Assembly (NCBI GenBank): GCA_031769625.1
Contig: JAUIMM010001417.1
Location: 558,001-622,000, forward strand
DNA length: 64,000 nt
Reading direction: 5' to 3'
Source of the DNA: Taudactylus pleione
Lineage: Eukaryota; Chordata; Amphibia; Anura; Myobatrachidae
The notes under the pieces are model-generated. The model was not told the DNA's origin. It worked only from the letters and a program-made list of their open reading frames with translations, and made no database searches. Below are positions 58,131 through 64,000 of this stretch, piece by piece. How positions within the stretch are numbered: the stretch's first letter is position 1; the number at the start of each line of letters is the position of its first letter. Made by a program: the position numbers and the translations under genes.

Positions 58131-58322
58131 CTCTCCAGTCAGCAGCTGAATGATCTTGTTGGTGAGATCCAGGATCTTCTGGTCATTGTGTCTCTCATGT
58201 ATCAGTAAGTGAGGAGGAGGCACAGTGATGGGGCTCTGGGTCCTGCTGAGTCCTCCTGACATACGGGGACGGTGGCTGGGTGTCTCACACTCTCTTGTTG
58301 TCCTCTTCACTGCGGTGTAATC
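58131..58322 (-). CDS. Gene B exon: linker exon
   Basis: The minus-strand acceptor CCCAATACACAG precedes GATTAC at 58322; the donor is GAGAG|GTGACT at 58131; 192 nt, 64 residues, phase 0 on both sides. It reads DYTAVKRTTRECETPSHRPR, then MSGGLSRTQSPITVPPPHLL, IHERHNDQKILDLTNKIIQL and LTGE. This is the standard second coding exon of amphibian KRAB-like ZNF genes. The last part repeats the pattern of the start exon (ILxLTxxIIxLLTGE), an old internal duplication. Confidence 0.88.
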
Positions 58323-58740
58323 CTGTGTATTGGGGGAGACATCAATTAGGAGGTAAAATGAAAAATGTTGGTGTTATAATTTTTATTGGTTAATTGTTAA
58401 AATTGTGTAAATCTGCACATGCCAATAAGGCCCTGTGTCCTCTGTCTATGGCCGACTCCCATAGATGACTCATATGCTTTGTACAGAGTAGTGCAAACAG
58501 CGAGAGGATACTGTAGTGTAAGATCAATAAGAGGATTCAGACCAGCCGCCCACTACACATGGCAGAAACTGTGGCAGAGGTAGGCTAAGCCTGTAATACA
58601 ATTGTTACTATAAAGGATCTCACAGAAGCTAATGTCCAAAAATAAAATTCACATGTACTCACATGATATCCTAAATGTGTCTGCCTGAGTGCATTACAGA
58701 GAAAATAATTGGAGGGGAAAGACCATCCCAGGATACCTTA
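58323..58740. other. gene B intron 1, unique part
   Basis: About 420 bases between the linker exon acceptor and the 73-bp array. Nothing recognised. Confidence 0.45.
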
Positions 58741-61290
58741 CCACCCCAGTCATGTCCCTGTATTATTACTATAGATATAAGTGATGTCACTGTGACACTC
58801 CCAGATCCCCTCACCTCCCCAGTCATGTCCCTGTATTATTACTATAGATATAAGTGATGTCACTGTGACACCCCCAGATCCCCTCACCTCCCGTCATGTC
58901 CCTGTATTATTACTATAGATATAAGTGATGTCACTGTGACACTCCCAGATCCCCTCACCTCCCCAGTCATGTCTCTGTATTATTACTATAGATATAAGTG
59001 ATGTCACTGTGACACCCCCAGATCCCCTCACCTCCCGTCATGTCCCTGTATTATTACTATAGATATAAGTGATGTCACTGTGACACTCCCAGATTCTCTC
59101 ACCTCCCCAGTCATGTCCCTGTATTATTACTATAGATATAAGTGATGTCACTGTGACACTCCCAGATCCCCTAACCTCCCCAGTCATGTCCCTGTATTAT
59201 TACTATAGATATAAGTGATGTCACTGTGACACTCCCAGATCCCCTCACCTCCCCAGTCATGTCCCTGTATTATTACTATAGATATAAGTGATGTCACTGT
59301 GACACTCCCAGATCCCCTCACCTCCCCAGTCATGTCCCTGTATTATTACTATAGATATAAGTGATGTCACTGTGACACTCCCAGATCCTCTCACCTCCCC
59401 AGTCATGTCCCTGTATTATTAATGTAGATATAAGTGATGTCACTGTGACACTCCCAGATCCTCTCACCTCCCCAGTCATGTCCCTGTATTATTACTATAG
59501 ATATAAGTGATGTCACTGTGACACTCCCAGATCCTCTCACCTCCCCAGTCATGTCCCTGTATTATTACTATAGATATAAGTGATGTCACTGTGACACTCC
59601 CAGATCCCCTCACCTCCCCAGTCATGTCCCTGTATTATTACTATAGATATAAGTGATGTCACTGTGACACTCCCAGATCCCCTCACCTCCCCAGTCATGT
59701 CCCTGTATTATTACTATAGATATAAGTGATGTCAGTGTGACACCCCCAGATCCTCTCACCTCCCCAGTCATGTCCCTGTATTATTACTATAGATATATAA
59801 GTGATGTCACTGTGACACCCCCAGATCCTCTCACCTCCCCAGTCATGTCCCTGTGTTATTACTATAGATATAAGTGATGTCAGTGTGACACCCCCAGATC
59901 CTCTCACCTCCCCAGTCATGTCCCTGTATTATTACTATAGATATAAGTGATGTCACTGTGACACTCTCAGGTCCCCTCACCTCCCCAGTCATGTCCCTGT
60001 ATTATTACTATAGGTATAAGTGATGTCACTGTGACACTCCCAGATCCCCTCACCTCCCCAGTCATGTCCCTGTATTATTACTATAGATATAAGTGATGTC
60101 ACTGTGACACTCCCAGACCCCCTCACCTCCCCAGTCATGTCCCTGTATTATTACTATAGATATAAGTGATGTCACTGTGACACCCCCAGATCCTCTCACC
60201 TCCCCAGTCATGTCCCTGTGTTATTACTATAGATATAAGTGATGTCAGTGTGACACCCCCAGATCCTCTCACCTCCCCAGTCATGTCCCTGTATTATTAC
60301 TATAGATATAAGTGATGTCACTGTGACACTCTCAGGTCCCCTCACCTCCCCAGTCATGTCCCTGTATTATTACTATAGGTATAAGTGATGTCACTGTGAC
60401 ACTCCCAGATCCCCTCACCTCCCCAGTCATGTCCCTGTATTATTACTATAGATATAAGTGATGTCACTGTGACACTCCCAGATCCTCTCACCTCCCCAGT
60501 CATGTCCCTGTATTATTACTATGTATATAAGTGATGTCACTGTGACACTCCCAGAGCCTCTCACCTCCCGTCATGTCCCTGTATTATTACTATAGATATA
60601 AGTGATGTCACTGTGACACTCCCAGATCCCCTCACCTCCCCAGTCATGTCCCTGTATTATTACTATAGATATAGGTGATGTCACTGTGACACTCCCAGAC
60701 CCTCTCACCTCCCGTCATGTCCCTGTATTATTACTATGTATATAAGTGATGTCACTGTGACACTCCCAGATCCTCTCACCTCCCCAGTCATGTCCCTGTA
60801 TTATTACTATAGATATAAGTGATGTCACTGTGACACTCCCAGATTCCCTCACCTCCCCAGTCATGTCCCTGTATTATTACTATAGATATAAGTGATGTCA
60901 CTGTGACACTCCCAGATCCCCTCACCTCCCCAGTCATGTCCCTGTATTATTACTATAGATATAAGTGATGTCACTGTGACACTCCCAGACCCCCTCATCT
61001 CCCCAGTCATGTCCCTGTATTATTACTATAGATATAAGTGATGTCACTGTGACACTCCCAGATCCCCTCACCTCCCCAGTCATGTCCCTGTATTATTACT
61101 ATAGATATAAGTGATGTCACTGTGACACTCCCAGATCCTCTCACCTCCCCAGCCATGTCCCTGTATTATTACTATGTATATAAGTGATGTCACTGTGACA
61201 CTCCCAGATCCCCTCACCTCCCCAGTCATGTCCCTGTATTATTACTATAGATATAAGTGATGTCACTGTGACACTCCCAGGTCCTCTCAC
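58741..61290 (-). repeat. 73-bp minisatellite in intron 1, about 35 donor copies
   Basis: The unit on the minus strand is GTGAGGGGATCTGGGAGTGT, CACAGTGACATCACTTATAT, CTATAGTAATAATACAGGGA, CATGACTGGGGAG. The end of the unit plus the start of the next, TGACTGGGGAG|GTGAGG, copies the start exon's 3' end and its splice donor. Because 73 is not a multiple of three, use of later donors would shift the frame, and the third frame carries a TGA at the junction. The array directly abuts the real donor at 61290-61291. Confidence 0.93.
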
Positions 61291-61368
61291 CTCCCCAGTC
61301 AGCAGGTAGATGATCTCCAGGGTTAGATTTAGTATCCTCTCAGTCATGTGAGTCCTGTCTGTGTCCAT
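61291..61368 (-). CDS. Gene B exon: start exon
   Basis: ATG at 61368 in the context CACTGAGGATGGAC; 26 codons reading MDTDRTHMTERILNLTLEII then YLLTGE, ending at donor GGGGAG|GTGAGA in phase 0. This is the usual start exon of amphibian KRAB-like ZNF genes. An upstream ATG in the same open frame exists near 61467 but lies in the 5' leader, and the family starts at MDxDR. The 5' leader continues at least to TCCTGTATAAATCACTGAGG; the promoter was not identified. Confidence 0.88.
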
Positions 61369-61558
61369 CCTCAGTGATTTATACAGGACGCGTCTCACCC
61401 TCACATGACTTCTAGTAAAGACTCTCTGGTTCTTCTTGTGTCTAGTAATAAATATAATAATCATCACAGATTACATGTATCTCTGAGTAATCAATATATT
61501 ATAATAAATATCACAGGGTATTTGTAATATATACCTGTTAAGTCCTCCTCTTCCCTGA

Positions 61559-62480
61559 GCCATTTCACACACCTGATACACACTGATCACTATACACAGG
61601 TCACACACCTGATACACACTGATCACTATACACAGGTCACACACCTGATACACACTGATCACTATACACAGGTCACACACCTGATACACACTGATCACTA
61701 TACACAGGTCACACACCTGATACACACTGATCACTATACACAGGTCACACACCTGATACACACTGATCACTATACACAGGTCACACACCTGATACACACT
61801 GATCACTATACACAGGTCACACACCTGATACACACTGATCACTATACACAGGTCACACACCTGATACACACTGATCACTATACACAGGTCACACACCTGA
61901 TACACACTGATCACTATACACAGGTCACACACCTGATACACACTGATCACTATACACAGGTCACACACCTGATACACACTGATCACTATACACAGGTCAC
62001 ACACCTGATACACACTGATCACTATACACAGGTCACACACCTGATACACACTGATCACTATACACAGGTCACACACCTGATACACACTGATCACTATACA
62101 CAGGTCACACACCTGATACACACTGATCACTATACACAGGTCACACACCTGATACACACTGATCACTATACACAGGTCACACACCTGATACACACTGATC
62201 ACTATACACAGGTCACACACCTGATACACACTGATCACTATACACAGGTCACACACCTGATACACACTGATCACTATACACAGGTCACACACCTGATACA
62301 CACTGATCACTATACACAGGTCACACACCTGATACACACTGATCACTATACACAGGTCACACACCTGATACACACTGATCACTATACACAGGTCACACAC
62401 CTGATACACACTGATCACTATACACAGGTCACACACCTGATACACACTGATCACTATACACAGGTCACACACCTGATAAC
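61559..62480. repeat. 36-bp near-perfect array, about 25 copies, upstream of gene B
   Basis: Unit GGTCACACACCTGATACACA then CTGATCACTATACACA (36 bp). Copies are essentially identical through the array, implying recent expansion or strong homogenisation. Each unit contains an E-box-like CACCTG and TGATCA. The array begins about 190 bp upstream of the gene B start codon. The 371-codon minus-strand open frame over it (VYQVCDLCIVIS repeated) is a by-product of a unit divisible by three. Confidence 0.95.
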
Positions 62481-63029
62481 CAGTGATTACTACACACAGT
62501 ATAAAATACACAAGTACACAACACCATATGACAAGATATTTCCCCAGGTCAGATCCCTCACAGCCCACCCACCTTTTCCTCCTCATTCCACCCTCAGGTC
62601 ATTCTCCCCAGTAACCTGGGATAAAGTCTCTGCCCCCATCATCTCTCCCTACTTCTCTGCTCCCCCTCCCCCATTATATGCCCCCGATAGCGCACCACAT
62701 CTCCCAGCCAGCCTCTCTCCCCCACTACTGCCCTATTCCTCTGTCTCCTAATATCTGGGCGACTTGTGTACAATCACCCATCTTATTTTCTCTGCTCCCA
62801 CATCTGCAATAATTACTGAGTGTCAGCAGTGTTTTATGGTCTGTGACTCCGCACCTGGAGTGGAACCATAAGTCCCAGCATGCCCTATCATGCTGGAATC
62901 CACAGTAAGCCTACCACTGTTGGATGTACGTTCCATGTGTGACAATTCTCCAGGCCATATTTATGTAGCACAGGGGAGAGGCTGAAGCATTTCTTGGAGG
63001 ATAATCACTTACAAACTGAGAATCTAGAA
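62481..63029. other. unique 5' flank of gene B
   Basis: About 550 bases with a C/T-rich stretch at 62560-62760. Could contain promoter elements, but no TATA box plus start was identified. Confidence 0.35.
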
Positions 63030-63225
63030 CAGTGTTTCCCAGCTCCAGCCCCGAAAGGTTCTTAAAAGGGCATGTTTTCCATATCTTCTTGCAGAAGCAG
63101 AGGTGCCTGCATCACTGACTAACACAATCTAAACGATCCATAGGTGGTACTTATGATCTCACTGGTGATTCTGGAAGGAGACCTGGAAAACATGCACTGT
63201 CATGAATCCCTGAGGACTGGCGCTG
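63030..63225. mobile_element. hAT-like MITE fragment
   Basis: Begins CAGTGTTTCCCAGCTCCAG, a typical CAG-ended hAT MITE start; the right side CCCTGAGGACTGGCGCTGG resembles the expected inverted end but lacks its terminal part. Internal GGCATGTTTTCC and GGAAAACATGCACTG are inverted. Confidence 0.5.
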
Positions 63226-63436
63226 GTCCTTACACACATGATGGTAAGAGAGAAAGTGCTGGGAGCAGAGGCGGCTCCATACAGGTTGGTAATAATTAGA
63301 GGAATGAAAAGAAAGCTAAGAAATCCTCAGACAGGTGAGGAGTCAGCAGGGCCTATTACAGAGGACGTCTGTGCATCTTATACATCACCCGGTGTATACT
63401 ATGGTGTCTCTCTGTGTATTCTGTCACTTCCACACT

Positions 63437-64000
63437 AATAACCACCTACTAAGGGTACTGACCGCCACCTACAGCTGATACGTTCTGTATGGGGGGTCTG
63501 AGTGCACCGGACACCTCCCTTTCTCTATAGTCTGTTACCCACCGAGCAGTGACTGCTCCAGCTGTATTATATGTAACACCAGGGTCTGCTGCACCTGTAT
63601 TATATGTAACACCAAGGTCTGCTCTACCTGTATTATATGTAACACTAATAATCACCTACTAAGGGTACTGACCGCCACCTACAGCTGATACGTTCTGTAT
63701 GGGGGGTCTGAGTGCACCGGACACCTCCCTTTCTCTATAGTCTGTTACCCACCGAGCAGTGACTGCTCCAGCTGTATTATAGTAACACCAGGGTCTGCTC
63801 CACCTGTATTATACCAACACTGATGTCTGATCCACCTGTATTTGATAAGTAACAAAAGAGTCTGCTCCACCTGTAGTATATGAAACACTGGAAGCTGATC
63901 CACCTGTATGATGGTAATGCAGCACATAGGTCTGCTTAAGTTATATATGTAACACTGGAGTCTGCTCCACCTGTAATATATGTAACACTGAAATCTAACC
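63437..64000. repeat. 210-bp tandem duplication with a 31-bp minisatellite
   Basis: CACCTACTAAGGGTACTGAC recurs 210 bases apart (aligned starts 63451 and 63661), followed by nearly identical sequence including GAGTGCACCGGACACCTCCC. Each copy runs into repeats of about 31 bp such as GTCTGCTCCACCTGTATTAT, which continue to the window edge. Confidence 0.85.

Larger units (their letters stand above)
43305..61368 (-). pseudogene. Gene B: KRAB-like C2H2 zinc-finger gene with interrupted KRAB-like exon
   Basis: Exons on the minus strand: start exon 61368-61291, linker exon 58322-58131, cut KRAB-like exon 57391-57338, acidic exon 46828-46525 and zinc-finger exon 44296-43305. Those with intact ends have compatible phases (0, 0, 1). 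The KRAB-like exon stops matching after 18 residues where a nested MITE begins, and the small TEENHR-type exon between it and the acidic exon was not found. Joining linker to acidic exon directly would keep phase 0, so a KRAB-less transcript coding start, linker, acidic and finger segments is possible. The product would be a nuclear DNA-binding protein with nine intact fingers. Convergent with gene A. Confidence 0.7.

Noticed and set aside
57404..58149. Open frames on the + strand over the 66-bp array ([24 protein letters not shown])
   Set aside because: Antisense shadows of the intronic minisatellite; only the minus frame continuous with the linker exon is of interest.
61471..62586. 371-codon open frame, VYQVCDLCIVIS repeated 25 times
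   Set aside because: A 36-bp unit divisible by three without stops gives an open frame automatically. It is upstream of the gene B start exon and has no recognisable leader or splice structure.

Overview
This is vertebrate, most likely anuran (frog), genomic DNA. It carries two C2H2 zinc-finger (ZNF) genes of the amphibian KRAB-like type. Their modular exon set is a short start exon ending LLTGE, a long linker exon, a KRAB-like exon, a small exon ending near TEENHR, an acidic exon, and one large zinc-finger exon. They sit among retroelements common in amphibian genomes (DIRS, Penelope-like, Ty3/gypsy, L1-like), hAT and other small inverted-repeat elements (MITEs), one SINE, and a very large amount of tandem repeat. 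There is no sign of bacterial or viral gene organisation. The species call is inference from gene and repeat style.

Layout. 1-870: 40-bp minisatellite. 1075-14789: gene A on + (KRAB-like exon, small exon, acidic repeat exon, zinc-finger exon); its introns hold a 66-bp minisatellite, a 7.5-kb array of 101-bp repeats and a 48-bp minisatellite. 14.8-17.2 kb: MITE-rich DNA. 17.25-22.5 kb: complete but mutated DIRS element with inverted terminal repeats and an internal complementary region. 23.0-28.0 kb: 80-bp minisatellite split by a 2312-bp hAT-like element. 29.1-36.1 kb: array of about 116 copies of a 60-bp repeat with higher-order structure. 36.9-37.8 kb: gypsy gag (SCAN-like) remnant. 38.1-40.9 kb: Penelope-like element remnant. 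41.6-42.9 kb: Harbinger-like MITE and a SINE. 43.1-61.4 kb: gene B on -, with zinc-finger exon 43305-44296, acidic exon 46525-46828, a cut KRAB-like exon near 57.34-57.39 kb, linker exon 58131-58322 and start exon 61291-61368. Its introns hold five minisatellites, three related MITEs and a second DIRS element (50.1-56.3 kb) that contains an L1 fragment which itself contains one of those MITEs. 61.56-62.48 kb: near-perfect 36-bp array just upstream of the start exon. The right edge holds a 210-bp tandem duplication.

How it fits together. Genes A and B are convergent paralogues encoding presumptive nuclear DNA-binding repressors, but both look damaged. Gene A has a lost splice acceptor (AA for AG at 3024-3025), a finger missing a zinc-binding Cys and a 1-base deletion in finger 12. 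Gene B keeps nine intact fingers, but its KRAB-like exon is cut by a nested MITE and its small exon is not found. The most unusual signals are: intronic minisatellites whose repeat unit copies the upstream splice donor (66 bp, reading-frame preserving, in intron 2; 73 bp, about 35 donors, in intron 1); expansion of a 16-residue acidic coding unit that carries a SUMO-acceptor-like motif in almost every copy (16 units in gene A, 5 in gene B); and a MITE family that carries paired NRF1-like sites and a long CRE-like palindrome. All calls are from reading the sequence; no database search was run.
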